64,000 nt of DNA. Origin: Tolypeutes matacus. Lineage: Eukaryota; Chordata; Mammalia; Cingulata; Chlamyphoridae. The DNA is taken from the NCBI GenBank assembly GCA_026826555.1, contig JAKSZT010017954.1:7038556-7102555 (forward strand). Reading direction: 5' to 3'. Below the pieces are notes generated by a model. That model was not told the DNA's origin and did no database searches. It worked only from the letters and a program-made list of their open reading frames with translations. A program made the translations under genes and the position numbers. The stretch's first letter is position 1; every line of letters begins with the position of its first letter. Shown here one piece after another: positions 11,490-22,709 of this stretch.

Positions 11490-12680
11490 TAAGAAAATTC
11501 ATGACATAGGAAAGTTCAAGACTTTGTGAGGGGACTTCTACAGATTGATTTATCTGAACCAAGGATTTATAGCAAAATGTAGTGAGAGATAAGGTAGGGA
11601 AATTTTACTAAATTCACAAGTGTTTAGAACTTGATCTGGCTATCTGGATCCCAGAAAATTCTGGAAGATATGTATATGCAAAGAACACAAGCAACATTGA
11701 ATGTGGCTTTTCGCTTATACTTTTATTCCTCCATTTTGAAGGTAAGGGACGTTTATGTTCATCTGTAAGCAGTGACGACATTGCCAGATTATTATGATCC
11801 CACAGTGCATCACCCATGCCATCCGGTTGCATATTGCCCTGCTCCCACATGCATTGCTGCGATCAGATGTGTATCTGGAAAGCTTCAAGGCCCGTTTGTA
11901 CTGAGTGGCGGTTGACTGCCTTCAACATATCTCCCAGTGCTTCACTAAGTAGGCTTCAACAAGCAAGATTCACACAGGATAAGAGGAGCCAATGCTGAAC
12001 CACCTCCATTTTGAGATGAATGCAGGTCTTTAGTTATTCTGCAGTATAGATTTTATAGTAAACAGAATTAAGCCACAGCATAATACCCTTCTTCCTCCCC
12101 TATTTGTCCTGTCCTACTAAGACCAACAAAATCACTTCTGTCATCTTTTTTTAGGGTTAAAGAATTGAAACCATTTAAGGTGTTTAAATGGGATTTCTTG
12201 GCAGAGAGAGAAAAGGGTTAACATTAAGCATAAGGAATTTGTCAATACAAGATCTTGGATCATCATTTCTGCTCCTGATAAGTATCCAATGAATATAGAA
12301 GACATCTCCACAATGCCCCCAAGTGGAAAATGAACCAAGTCGTAGAAGAGTGGGGTAACCCTGAAGTTCAAGAATGGGTTTTATTGGTGGCATTTTAATT
12401 ACAGTAAACTAAAAATAGGGTCTAGTTTACTCTTGGATATTTACATCTTTTTTTAACTCTTGACAATGGTGAGGTTTTTTGGTACTTGGTTAGTTCTGCA
12501 TGGCCTAATATCCAGATGCTTTTTCCTAGTATAGCTTCCCTTTCTATTATGGTTTATATAAAAAGGCTCTTCTCTTTTCTATGTAAAATGTTTAAAAATG
12601 ACATTGTTTCTAGTACTTTTATTTTTCCTCCTTGGAAATCTAACCACTCAATATATTTTAAATGGCTTTTGAAAAATGCT
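11490..12680. other. Unassigned intergenic stretch
   Basis: AT-rich DNA without a credible gene or repeat. Frames of 60-80 residues lack any feature of a protein. Confidence 0.45.
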
Positions 12681-12684
12681 TCAC

Positions 12685-12780
12685 ATTAGCTACCTGGATT
12701 CCAATCCCAATTCTAATACTTGTTAACTTGTGACCGAGAATGAAGTATGTTAACCTCTGTGAGCCTCAGGTCCCTCCGGA
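12685..12780 (+). repeat. MIR fragment
   Basis: 'ctggattccaatcccaattc', then 'ttgttaacttgtgaccgaga' and 'gttaacctctgtgagcctca' match the middle of MIR. Truncated at the right by the L2 copy that follows. Confidence 0.6.
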
Positions 12781-12789
12781 CTTCCCTCC

Positions 12790-13058
12790 CCCAAGTGGTC
12801 TCCCACTATTAACAGTTCAGATCCTTTCCATCTCTCAAGGCTCAGTTCAAATGCTACTTCTTGCTTTCCTTCATATCACTCCCTCTTCATTTCCATCAAG
12901 CTAGCAATAACCCATTGGCATTATTTCCCATCCTCTTAAAGTACATGCTCCTTGAGAGCCAAGGTTGTATCTTTAGTTGTCTTTGCACTCAAGAATGCTT
13001 AGCACAGTGCTTGCCCACAGTTGATGCTCAGATGTTGAAAAGATGAATGAAGAAAGAA
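12790..13058 (+). repeat. L2 LINE 3' end
   Basis: Contains 'ctctcaaggctcagttcaaa', 'gctccttgagagccaaggtt' and the terminal 'gcttagcacagtgcttgccc' followed by a degenerate 'gttgatgctcagatgttgaa', the characteristic L2 3' terminus. Confidence 0.85.
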
Positions 13059-13107
13059 GTTCTTGAGATCGATTGTATTTGTTTCTTAAAAATAGCCAAT
13101 TTAAATC

Positions 13108-13230
13108 AGTGGTTCTCAACTGTGGTATTGCATTCACTGGGGCATTATAATCAATTGTAAGTGTGTTGGGATGATTTGGTATTAAGGTTTGTTAGGATTT
13201 GGAAGTTTGCAAACTATTTACTGCTTTTAT
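13108..13230 (+). mobile_element. Possible hAT-type transposon fragment
   Basis: Starts with 'cagtggttctcaactgtggt', the typical left end of MER1-group hAT elements, followed by 'cactggggcattataatcaa'. No matching right end is visible, so it may be truncated. Confidence 0.35.
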
Positions 13231-13562
13231 AAATTAGAATGCTATCCCTTCAGAAATATCCTTTAATGATGATAATAATAGTAATATCATCATCCTTCAG
13301 TGTTATTATTGCAATGTGATTCTCTCCCTTACACTGTGATTTGTTTCTTGAATGGAAGAGGAAAGAGTCAGGACCAAGGAAATTGTATATAATCCACAAG
13401 CCTATCTTTTCTGTGCCACAGCCCATAATAAGCCAGAAATTACTGTTAATGGTTATGGAACTGTGAAATTACCGTAGTGCTTTACTTCTTCACAAAATTT
13501 GGGGGCATTGTCAACATGAACGATCTCTGTCAACTTAGGGAAAAGAATGATAACCATTATTC

Positions 13563-13790
13563 TATGCCAGAGGCTGGCAAACTTCTTCTGTAAAGGGCCA
13601 GAGAGTAAATATTCTCAGCTTTGAGAGCTATAAGGTTTCTGTTGCAGCTACTCAATTCTGCCATTCTAGTGCAAAAGCAGCCACAGGCAATATGTAAGGG
13701 AAGAAGCAGAACTGTGTTCCAGTAAGAGTTTACTTCCAAACACAGGTGGCAGGTCAGATTAGGCCCACAGATCTGTATTAAGCCGTAGAG
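13563..13790 (+). mobile_element. hAT-type non-autonomous DNA transposon
   Basis: Clear match to a widespread mammalian MER-type element: 'gaggctggcaaacttcttct', 'tgtaaagggccagagagtaa', 'ctactcaattctgccattct', 'gtgcaaaagcagccacaggc', 'ggtcagattaggcccacaga'. I am confident of the class but not of the exact family name. A 60-residue minus-strand frame here is a shadow. Confidence 0.7.
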
Positions 13791-13799
13791 TACATATGG

Positions 13800-14925
13800 A
13801 AGTGAAAATAATATTGGTTAGTTTTTAAAAATTGTATTAATCATATTCATTCTACTTCCTTTATAATTGCTAAAGAGTTCCTGCAAAGAAAGAAAAATGA
13901 TGGGATGGTGAACTTGTTTTCTTATTTGCAAGAATATATAGTATTACATATTTCAGAGTTAATAGTCTCTAAACTATCTTGGCACAAGAAATGAGATTAA
14001 ATTCAGTTAATGGTTTAAATGCAGTCCCTGAGGCCCGTTCATTAAAGAAAGGTGTGAATATGGTGTTTAATGAAGTACCTTGTCAGTTAAGAAGTTTGCT
14101 GTTGGGGTCCTGTGTGTGACACATGATTTTCTGTCTTGATAGTTTCTCTCAATTGGATATCCAGGCTCTGCTTTCTTCTTTGGCATTTTTGCTAATAATT
14201 ACTTAAAAAGTCATCACTTCTCCTTTTAAATTTCTGCATGGAGTGATAGTCTTTCTTTACTTCTTGATAGCCAAAAAGGAAGTGAATGTAATTATGTAAA
14301 ATAAACTTTTAAAACAGGGCCCCAAGTGGATGTCTTGTAATAATTAGTCCCTGGAAGTTGGACACCCACAAGGTGTATCTTAGATCAGAGTCAAAAATGC
14401 TTCATTCATGATCTTGGGTGGAAAAAAACATCACAACAACAGGAGCTGTTGTGTTTGGGCCATCCCTGCTGTAGCATTATTTCAGTAGTGCCTGTAAAAA
14501 GTGGTCCCTGCCTCACTTCCATGGCTTTTCCACTCCCACAGGCAGGAGCTCAAAGCTTAGGCTCACTGTATTTCTTGAGTCTTCCTCAAAGCTCAGGCTC
14601 TCTCCATCCTTTGAGCCAGTGCTCACCCTAACAAGAAGAGTGTTACCTCCCTAAGATCAGGATGTGAATTAAACCACTCAAGTACAAGGCCAGGACCATT
14701 CCAGCTGCAGAGGCTCTTCTGATTCACATGCCCCTCTGCTGTCAATCAGACCCAAGTCAGGGAGCCCCAAGCAGGGAGTTGTTGTCCGTCCCCCTCCCCA
14801 TTTTCATCATTTTGGCACCTGACTCCTCTCCTTTCATGCTGACACAGGCTGAAAAACTGGCACGTCAGCTGGTCTCTTGGTCTGACTAGGATGGAAGCCC
14901 CTACTACGTCAGCAAGTAACAACCC
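13800..14925. other. Unassigned intergenic stretch
   Basis: AT-rich up to about 14450, then mixed composition. No gene, RNA gene or confident repeat is visible. Confidence 0.45.
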
Positions 14926-14929
14926 AACT

Positions 14930-15440
14930 AAATGTGGCTTTAAAAGTAAAGACATTTATCTCACATTACAAGAAGCCTAGAGACAGATGATGCCAAGCCT
15001 CTTGTGGAGGCTCAGTGTTGTCATCAAGGACCCCAGCACCTTCTGTCTGTCCACTCTGCCATCTCAGTGTTTGGGGGATGTCTTCCCTCATAGATGCAAG
15101 ATGGCTGCTGAAACTCCAAGCATCATGTCACATCCTCATCTGGCAAAATGCCAAGCAGCAAAAAAGAGAGTGGGGCAAATAAAAAGAGGGAACTCTTCCT
15201 TATGCAGCCCTCTTTTAGCAGGGAAAATTTTTCCCCAAAATCCCCCAGTCACTTTCCACTTGGGCTTCTGGCTGGACCAACATCACTTTCCTTCTGGCAT
15301 AGAGGAGTGCGATTTCCATGATTGGCTTAGACCAGCTATAGTCTCCCCTGGCGCAGGACACATACCAGAGTTAGGGTTCTATTGGCAGAGAAGAAAGGGG
15401 AATGGCTAATGAGTGAGCAGCCAATGGTGTCTGCCACATC
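14930..15440 (+). repeat. Ancient interspersed repeat, family unassigned (copy 2)
   Basis: Second copy of the family at 10130-10560; it includes 'agatgcaagatggctgctga' near 15093. The 140-residue plus-strand frame at 14987-15409 lies entirely inside it and is therefore not a cellular gene. Confidence 0.5.
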
Positions 15441-15449
15441 TGACCTAAC

Positions 15450-16160
15450 CCCCCCCACCGCCCCAGTTGGTGGCCAGAGCACCTTTGGCTTTGACTGATC
15501 AAAGCATTGTCAAGAGTCAGCCATCTATGGAGAGTTCTCTGGAATTATTGCCATCAGTGTTTCCTGACTCCTGATCATCATCAGACACCTGGATTCCGTC
15601 AGTGCTTTTTCTACCTGGCAGGGCCTGTGCATGCTCACGAGGTTCTGAGCTGGCCGAGCATTTGGATGTTGTGTCTTGCCACCTGGCTGACTCCTGGCTG
15701 CCTCTCTGTGGTCCTCTGCATCTCCATCTGTCCCTTCTGGGTAAAGAGATGAGCTACTCTAGGATCCTCAGTACCTTAAAAAAAAAAAAAAGGAATTTCA
15801 TTTTTCATAGTAAAATCATACTACGTGTGCATTTTTTCCTTTGCATCACAGAAATGCTTGGTGTATTATTTTAATAGACTACTTTTAATTAATAGGTATA
15901 ATGTTGAAAAATCAAAATAAACCTCAAGGGTTCTCTTCTCCCCATCTTAGTTTCATGGGATAGTTTAATTGTTACGCAATTCCATGATCTAAACTTTTGG
16001 CTCTTGGTTTTTTGATATCACATATATTTATATAACTGTAGGAAGTCAATTTAAGACTGCTAAGAATTGCTTTAAGATGCTTCCTGTCTGTGAGACACTA
16101 AGTAAAGCTAACTCTTAGATCCCTTTATATTTGTGAGAGACTGATAGCTTGCCATGATAG
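15450..16160. other. Unassigned stretch with a poly-A tract
   Basis: Contains a 14-base A run near 15778-15791 but no recognisable retroposon upstream of it. No gene is visible. Confidence 0.4.
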
Positions 16161-16164
16161 CCCT

Positions 16165-16300
16165 CTCATTCATATTATTTTAACACTTTCCATAACTGTT
16201 ATCCCCATTTTACAGATGAAGAAGGAAGGCCTTAAGAACCAAGATAACTTGGTCACAATCCCACCACTTTTACCACAGTTGGTACTAGAGCCTGGGCCTT
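16165..16300 (-). repeat. MIR fragment
   Basis: 'ctgttatccccattttacag' followed by 'atgaagaaggaaggccttaa' and a degenerate 'taacttggtcacaatcccac' match the reverse complement of MIR. Confidence 0.65.
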
Positions 16301-16309
16301 CTGAGACCA

Positions 16310-17090
16310 CCTCTGAAGCACTTCCTTTTTTTCTCCCACTGGAGTCCCAGTCCCCGTGGTGGTGGTCAAGAGTCTTGAAAGGAGGCCGTTCATACCCACA
16401 GCTGACTCAGCTGTGGTACCCATTCGTTGCAGCCTCTGCCCAGAGCACCCTTGAAGCTTTCCTTTATTTCCTTTCCTTGGATGGCATTTCCACTAGGGAA
16501 CAGCAAAAGCAAGCAAAGTGTGTATAGGTTCACTTGCACGTGACCAAGACCTTAAAATAAGAGTGACGAAAAAGTCAGAAGTTTCTTTCTGATGTCAAGG
16601 TTCAGAGGTTTGCAGCGCAGGGCCCTGTCCCTCGGTCCTCGGGGACCAAGCCTCCATCCAGCTTTACGCTCTGGCTTCTGTGCTGCTGGCTTGCCTTCCA
16701 GCTCCAGCCCTAGAGTGTGGCCCTCTTCTCATGGCTCAAGACAGAACTGCAGCCACACATCGACCTTTCCGAGCAGCAGGACAGGTTTCAGGAGAGGGGA
16801 CTAAGAATAAGAAGGAAGAGGGCTAGGGAAGAGGATCAAAAGTGAGGGTCCTAGAAGCTGCCAAAATTTAGTCACAGAGCCACTCCTAGCTTCAAGGAAG
16901 ACTGGGAAATGTAGTTTTTATTGTGGACCACCTAGTCAGCTAAAAGTTCTATTACTGTAGAAAAGGGGAAGAACAAGTAAGAAAGATGACTATAAGAGCT
17001 TGGAAAAGTGTAGAAAAGAAGCAGAAAATGTGGCAGAATCACCTTAAGAAACCATGGTAACTTTTCTTATTGGTTCCCATTATGAAATAA
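16310..17090. other. Unassigned intergenic stretch
   Basis: No confident feature. Frames at 16216-16527 and 16592-16804 show no recognisable domain. Confidence 0.4.
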
Positions 17091-17094
17091 CTAA

Positions 17095-17600
17095 CTATGT
17101 ATCCATTCAGTGGATATTTATTAAACACTACACCAGTCACTGTTATAGATACTAGGGCTAGAACTGGAAAAATACTGTGGCCAGAGCAGGAGGGGTTGCT
17201 CTTGCAGATAGGTACTCAGGGAAGGACTGGCTCAGGAGGTGACAATGGAGCAGCTAAAGGATGCGAAGGAATGAGCTATAGGAAGAGCTTGCGTGAGAAA
17301 AGTGCTAGGCAGAGGAAAGGGCAGGTAAAAAGGCCCTGAGGTGCAAACACATTTGATGTGGCCAAGAAACAGCAAAAAGGCAGGAGCTTGAGCCAAGGCA
17401 GCATGGTAGAAGGCAAAGTTGTAGAGGTGGCCAGGGGTGGGCCCCATGGGGCCTGGTAGAGCCTATGGTAAGGAGGTTGCAGTTCCTTCCGAGTGTGAGA
17501 GGAAGCTGTCTGATTGTTTTCAGGAGGGGGGAGACATGGTGATATCTGGATAAACCAGTCATCAGGCAGCCCAGCAGCACAGCTGTGCTGAACTGGTCAG
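17095..17600 (-). repeat. L2 LINE, antisense
   Basis: Starts with the inverted L2 terminus ('gtggatatttattaaacact', 'tgttatagatactagggcta') and extends through 'taaaaaggccctgaggtgca' near 17327, 'gggcctggtagagcctatgg' near 17449 and 'ggaggggggagacatggtga' near 17522. Overlapping frames on both strands are by-products. Confidence 0.75.
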
Positions 17601-17843
17601 TCAAGGTCTTAGACAAAGCTCCTTAGTATTTAACTGGCTTTGCTTTTTTGCATGAAAACAAGTTATAATCTACCTTGATCCTTCTCTTTAAGGAGACTCT
17701 GCTCTAAATAACAGCACTACAAATGAGAAGCACCCCTCCCCCATGTGCTCAGTTTCAAGACCCAGATTTCATTCATGTCCTATAAGCAGGTGGATGATTA
17801 GCACTGGGACTAGGTCATATTTGTATTAAAAAATCACAGAAAG

Positions 17844-18016
17844 GAGAAGATGTGGCTCAAGCAGTTGAGCACCGGCCTCCCACATGGGAGGTCCTGAGTT
17901 TGGTTTCCGATGCCTCCTAAAGAAAAAGAACAAGCAGACAACGAACACAAACAACAAGCAAAAACACTGAGCAAACAGACAAGGGAGCCATTCCCTGGTT
18001 GGGTGGGGGTGCAGGG
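17844..18016 (+). mobile_element. Xenarthran DAS-type tRNA-derived SINE with target-site duplication
   Basis: The tRNA-like head 'gatgtggctcaagcagttga' carries the A box; a B-box-like 'gagtttggtttccgatgc' follows, then a purine-rich tail with AACAAGCA-type motifs. It is flanked by a perfect 12-bp duplication, 'aatcacagaaag', at 17832-17843 and 18017-18028, so its ends are well defined. The family is known from armadillo and its relatives, which supports the species inference. Confidence 0.85.
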
Positions 18017-18229
18017 AATCACAGAAAGACCCCAGGCAGGTTCTTAGAGACACGTAGCAGTAGAGCCAGAATGCCAAGTTTTGCTAATTATTCCTCTTCT
18101 CTAGCACTCCTCGGGTGACTAATACCCCCTGATGTTTTCTCTGGGGCTTTCTCATGGCATTCTGCGGCTTGTCCAAATGTCCCTTCTGGTTTTCTAACAC
18201 CAGGACAAAGCCCCAGGACGAGCAGGATG

Positions 18230-18640
18230 TGGTTGCCAGGCGGCGTTCACTGCGGCTGTCCTCAGCGTGCGTGGGCTGGAGTTAACCCACAGCCTTAATG
18301 TCTGCCTACTCGGTTTTGCGTGCAAGGATACATTGTACAGGAAAATTCCATCGAGATCATGTACTACTAAAATCAGCTTATTTTTTCCAGAGAGGCAGGG
18401 GAGCTACTTCTTAGCAGAGTGAGCTGTAGAGTCTCTCTGGAATGCAAAACACAGACCTTTGTATTAGAAGTGAAATATTTAGATAGGGATCATTATGGAG
18501 CTCTTTTTACTGTGAGGCAGGCCTGATAAACAGAGAGAGAGCTGGGAAAGGAAGCACAAAGGAGGTAATAATATCTGATTAGCTAAGCAGCTGGATAACT
18601 GAAGGAGAATTTGTTAAAAACCTATCAAGACATCAAAGCT
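18230..18640. promoter_or_regulatory. Candidate conserved non-coding element
   Basis: Repeat-free, with unusual CpG retention for intergenic DNA near 18230-18345 ('gcggcgttcactgcggctgt', 'ctactcggttttgcgtgcaa') and TAAT/GATA-type motifs further right ('tctgattagctaagcagctg' near 18572). Inference from texture. Confidence 0.3.
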
Positions 18641-18649
18641 ACATGTGAG

Positions 18650-19690
18650 TTGTTCTGTCAGCCCAGGCCACTTGTGGAGCTGTCTCTGGAATATTACCGA
18701 GTGTCTAATTTGCTGCTATTTTTTCCCCTGGCGCCACTTCTTCACTGAGGGATCTGGGCTGTGTAACCTGACCTGTAGCTGTCATCGGGGCTTTTTTCTG
18801 TCCATGTCATGGCAAGGGATCCCAGGATGGAGGACCTAAGTTGGTATCCCAGTCATCCCAGTTGTACTTGCCTACATGTGAACAAGTAACCTCATGCTTC
18901 TGAGGACAGGCAGAGAGGAACTTGAGAAGTTGATCCCCTCGAGGTCTTTGGAGGATGGCTTCCCACAAGCCCTGGATTTTGCAAGTGACTAGTTTCCCAG
19001 TATATGGAGTATCAAGCCTCTTTGGTTTTTTCTGTTCAAGGCACTGCATTCCCCTGCCCAAAAGGGGAAGAGGGGCAAGGAAAGCCACCTGAGTAGTGCT
19101 TCCTCAGATACCAGCTTCTGCTTGAGAGAGAGGAGAATGGTCTCACTAAAATGAGATTCTTCCATTTGCCTCGCCTCTCCCGGGCCACTTCTAGTCTAAG
19201 ACAGCCGGACCCCCAAACCACTATGGAAATGGCGGGATGCCTTTTAAACACTGGGTGGCGGGTACTGCCCCACCTGATGATGAGTGTCCCGATTGTGGAA
19301 ATCCCAGACATGTCTAGGGTACCAGGACGCCTGTGCTAGTAGTGAGAGACCTGCTGCCCCTGCCCCCCCACACACACACACTCAGGGGCTCACTCAGGGG
19401 AAACAGAGCTTGACTGCCACCAAGGCTCTGGCTGCTGACGCTCACGAGTGCCTTCCAGCCCTCTCCCTGCTGACTCCAGCCCCTCTGGGCTCATCTGCTT
19501 TGCACCAGGGTTACCTCGCACAACCTAGAGCATGGGCTTTTTCTTCTCTAAATTGTGAGGGGCATTTATTTCAGTTTTGTTCTACGGGATTCTTAAGAAC
19601 ACCCTGGGAGATATTTCAGGGCCAAAAAGCGAATTGCAGACAGGAGCCCAGTGTCTTGGCAACTGCCTCTACAGAAAGTGTGGATAAACC
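18650..19690. other. Unassigned intergenic stretch
   Basis: No gene is visible. The 141-residue plus-strand frame at 19284-19709 runs through a (CA)n-containing segment and shows no domain. Confidence 0.4.
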
Positions 19691-19699
19691 ACATGCAGA

Positions 19700-20060
19700 T
19701 AGAAAATAGGGAGAAAAGGAAATTCATTTGGGGTGCAGGGGAAGTGAAGAAATCTGTTCATGGATAAAATCCAATTTTAATGACAGTCTGAGCGCTGATG
19801 CAGGGGCATATTGCAGAGCTAATGTATTATTTTGTTTTTGTTTATTCTGCACAAACAGGGAAATTTCATTTTTTAGTAGAATTACAAGCTCCCCTTTTAT
19901 TATTCACAGGCCCTAACATGCGTGGCAGCCTGAGCCAGAGAGCCCTCAGCGATTTTAATACCAGCTGCTTTGCGAATCTAAACTGGTTTTCCAGTCCTCT
20001 ACCTGGAGGGCTGCAGGCTTGTTGGAGTGCTGTTATACATATTTAAAGCTGCTTTGGGAT
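19700..20060. promoter_or_regulatory. Candidate conserved non-coding element
   Basis: Repeat-free, with 'tccaattttaatgacagtct' near 19769, 'gcagagctaatgtattattt' near 19811 and 'cagcgattttaataccagct' near 19946. Its AT-rich, TAAT-dense texture is that of conserved enhancers. Inference only. Confidence 0.35.
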
Positions 20061-20246
20061 AGCTTTGCATTCTCCAGGGGGAAGAGGAGCCTTGCTGTGT
20101 GTGATACTTACCTTAGCTTTGAAGGAGAAGTGTGGGGATTGTCAGAGGGAGGTTGGCATGGACAGGGAAGGAGAAGGTCACTGTCAGTTTCTCAAGTGGC
20201 CCCTTCACCACCCCAGCTGCAGTACCGCTGGATATCATTCCAAGGC

Positions 20247-20434
20247 TCATGGTTCTCAGCCTGAGCTACAAACTGGAATCACTGGGGATCTTCAAAAATA
20301 CAGATTCCTAGGCCTCAGTTATCTTCTGATTTAATTGGTCTGGGATGTGGCCTGGGCATTAAGATTTTTAACCTTCCCCCCCCCCCCACCCCCACCCAAG
20401 TGATTCTCCAGGCCGCCCAGGTTGAGAACTACAG
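20247..20434 (+). mobile_element. MER5-type hAT transposon
   Basis: Left end 'catggttctcagcctgagct' and right end 'ggttgagaactacagccct' are complementary. Inside are 'ctggaatcactggggatctt' and 'tctgatttaattggtctggg'. A C run with two A interruptions (about 20376-20398) has expanded inside the copy. Confidence 0.8.
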
Positions 20435-20484
20435 CCCTCACTTCGTCATCTCCTGCCTCAAGACCTTGCTGGTAAGCACATGGC

Positions 20485-20615
20485 TTACCTGTGTCTCAGA
20501 GCGCTGCCATTTTCTGGCTGTGTGATCTTGGTCATGTTAATTAAGCTCAGTGTCCCCTTAACTGTAAGATGGGAGAGTAACTACAGTGATATAAGCACTG
20601 ACCTCCTAAGGGTTA
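20485..20615 (+). repeat. MIR fragment
   Basis: 'gctgtgtgatcttggtcatg' then 'ttaattaagctcagtgtccc' and 'cttaactgtaagatgggaga' follow the order of the MIR core on the plus strand. Confidence 0.7.
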
Positions 20616-20617
20616 TT

Positions 20618-20860
20618 GTTATTTATCAAGAGGCTGTGATGGGTCAGGCCCTGTTACAGGAACTAGATTCAACTGGGAAAAGATAGACCCAAGGCCCTGG
20701 CCCCCTTGGAGTTGTATGTTCTACTTGGGGAAACAGTAGGTAAACAAACAAATGTACAAATATTTACTGTTATGTCAAATAGTGGTCAGTGCCACAAAGA
20801 CAAATAAAGCAGGGAGAAGGGTGGGAGGTGGCAGGAGCTGGTGTGTAGAAAGTGCAGGTA
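20618..20860 (-). repeat. L2 LINE 3' end, antisense
   Basis: Matches the inverted L2 terminus: 'gggtcaggccctgttacagg', 'gttgtatgttctacttgggg', then 'aaacaaacaaatgtacaaat' and 'gacaaataaagcagggagaa'. Confidence 0.75.
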
Positions 20861-20944
20861 CAGTACCCGGCTTGTGATGCATGCAGCTGTGTACAGAGGC
20901 CTTGGTGTTGTCTTCAGTTTACAGTTCCTGCCACTTCATTCCAG

Positions 20945-21058
20945 GTAAAATGTGCCTGTGAGGTCCCTCAGGCAGGCAGAAGAGTGCGGACAAAGAGCCA
21001 AGACTTTGCCCCTTACCTGCTGGGTAGCCCTGTGTGACCATGAACAAATCACACAGTG
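20945..21058 (+). repeat. Left arm of a 110-bp inverted duplication, MIR-containing
   Basis: The reverse complement of this segment aligns with 21523-21631 at roughly 86 percent identity by eye over about 106 bases with no gaps. Shared stretches include 'gcactcttctgcct' and 'tgagggacctcaca'. The arm contains a MIR core, but the match runs past the recognisable MIR part. Confidence 0.7.
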
Positions 21059-21424
21059 CCATACAATGCGTGTTTCCAAAGAGGTTAGAAGCTCCCTGAG
21101 GACAGGCCTCCAACTTTGTGCTGTCAAGCCGGGGCCTCGGTTGCTGTTTGTGTGATGAATCCAAGCACTTAGCTCTGCCTGGTTTCTCAAAGCGAGCATA
21201 GAGCCAGAGAGAGGAGGGAGCAGTCAAGGCCCCAATCTTTTCCTCTAGGCTCAGCAGATACTTCTTAAAGCCCTGCAGGAGGGCAAAAGCTGTTCTAAGC
21301 ACAGGGGAGCAGCATTTGAGGAAACCCCGCTCCTGCCTTTATCTCTCACCTCACAACTTCTAGAGGTTCTTCTAATGATGTCCGGAACCACCCTTGTGGA
21401 GCAGTTCCCAGGGGACAGGCTCCA

Positions 21425-21632
21425 GCTAGATACGTGATAGGCATAGTCTCATTCTCCCCTCACTGAGTGAAGTAGGTATTGGTTTCTTTAACCATATTTT
21501 CCATGGAGGGAGCTGGGGCTCTGGTACTGTGTGATTTGATCAGGGCCACACAGGGCTGCCCAGCAGGTAAGTGGGAAAGTCTTTGCTCAAGGCCTGCACT
21601 CTTCTGCCTCCCTGAGGGACCTCACAAGCATA
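21425..21632 (-). repeat. MIR and right arm of the inverted duplication
   Basis: Reverse-oriented MIR with 'gtgtgatttgatcagggcca', 'cacagggctgcccagcaggt' and 'aggcctgcactcttctgcct'. The part at 21523-21631 is the inverted partner of 20945-21058, with about 465 bases between the arms. Confidence 0.7.
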
Positions 21633-21689
21633 TTGAAGGCCTACCAGGTGCCACAGGCTGGCACAAAATCAGTCATTATATTAGTCATC

Positions 21690-22180
21690 CCATAGCACTC
21701 TCTGCTTCCTTCCTCCACACAGCACCCAGCGTGATTGTAGACAAAAAAAGAGAGAAATCAGGTCTTGTCATCTCCCCGCTTGAAACGACCCAAGGTTTCC
21801 TGAGGATCTTGAATGAAGCCCAGACTCCGCCCCCGTGGCCCCCTGCTTCTGCCTGCTCTGTGACCTCTTCACTCCCTCTCCCTATTCTCACTACACTCCG
21901 ACCACACTAGTGTCCTTCCCTCCTCACCCGGGGCCTTTCCAGTGGCCACAGAGCTTTCCCTGGGGCTCTTTGCAATGGCTAATCCATCTCATCCTTCTGC
22001 TCAGATAGAACCTTCTCAGCCTCCCTGACATCCACATCTTAATTTGGCTGCAGTGATCTTGTTTACTTATTTGTCTTCCTGACTTTGTCAGTCTCCCCTA
22101 GTTGGATGTGAGCACCAGGAGTGGACTCTCTTCTGTTCTTCTTCACTTCAGAGCTGAGGTTTGAGCCCAGCTCAGCTAGC
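21690..22180 (+). repeat. L2 LINE 3' region, well preserved
   Basis: The best-preserved L2 3' segment in the window: 'aatcaggtcttgtcatctcc', 'gaagcccagactccgccccc', 'cacactagtgtccttccctc', 'acccggggcctttccagtgg' and 'tctgctcagatagaaccttc' in order. Frames across it (for example 21479-21910) belong to the repeat. Confidence 0.8.
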
Positions 22181-22539
22181 ATAAAGCCTTCTCTCCACTC
22201 ATCTAGCATGCCACCTCTGAGTCTGGCAGGGGCAGAAGACAAGAACAGAAGGAACCAAAATTCCAGGCAGTAGGTAGGTTGTGCCAGGAGAGAAACTCTG
22301 CTCCAAAGTGCCCGAGGCCACCTTCTTCACGAAAGTGTTTCCTGGATGGGCTTTGAAGTGTGGTGGGCTTCCTCAGGTAGGGCCACAGGCCAAGGGGCAG
22401 GCATCCCACTGGGAAATGCATAAAGGCAGAGTGAGATGGAGGAAAGGACGCCCAGGAGGCTGTGTCCAGTTCTCTGTTGCTGGCACACAGAGCAAGGAAA
22501 ATAATGTGTGACCCTGGCAAGCGCCCGTATTTTGGGGCA

Positions 22540-22700
22540 AGGACTTTGGACCTTGGGGTGAACTGTGCTCCCCACCCTCCAGTTTTGTGACTATGGACAA
22601 GTTCCCTATCTGTGAAGTGGGAGAAATACCTTTTCTTTGGTAAGAGTCAAATGAGTCACTGCTTTATGTACATCAAGTGATAGAGAAATGCTGGCTTAGA
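22540..22700 (+). repeat. MIR SINE
   Basis: 'tgtgactatggacaagttcc', 'ctgtgaagtgggagaaatac', 'gtaagagtcaaatgagtcac' and 'tagagaaatgctggcttaga' match MIR in order. Confidence 0.7.
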
Positions 22701-22709
22701 GTAGTTAAA

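Noticed and set aside
14987..15409. 140-codon plus-strand frame
   Set aside because: Lies wholly within an ancient interspersed repeat with a second copy at 10.1 kb.
17844..18016. SINE heads considered as tRNA genes (also at 38.6, 46.6, 47.3 and 61.0 kb)
   Set aside because: Acceptor stems do not pair, tails and target-site duplications show they are retroposons.
21479..21910. 143-codon plus-strand frame
   Set aside because: Composed of a MIR and the L2 copy; not a cellular gene.
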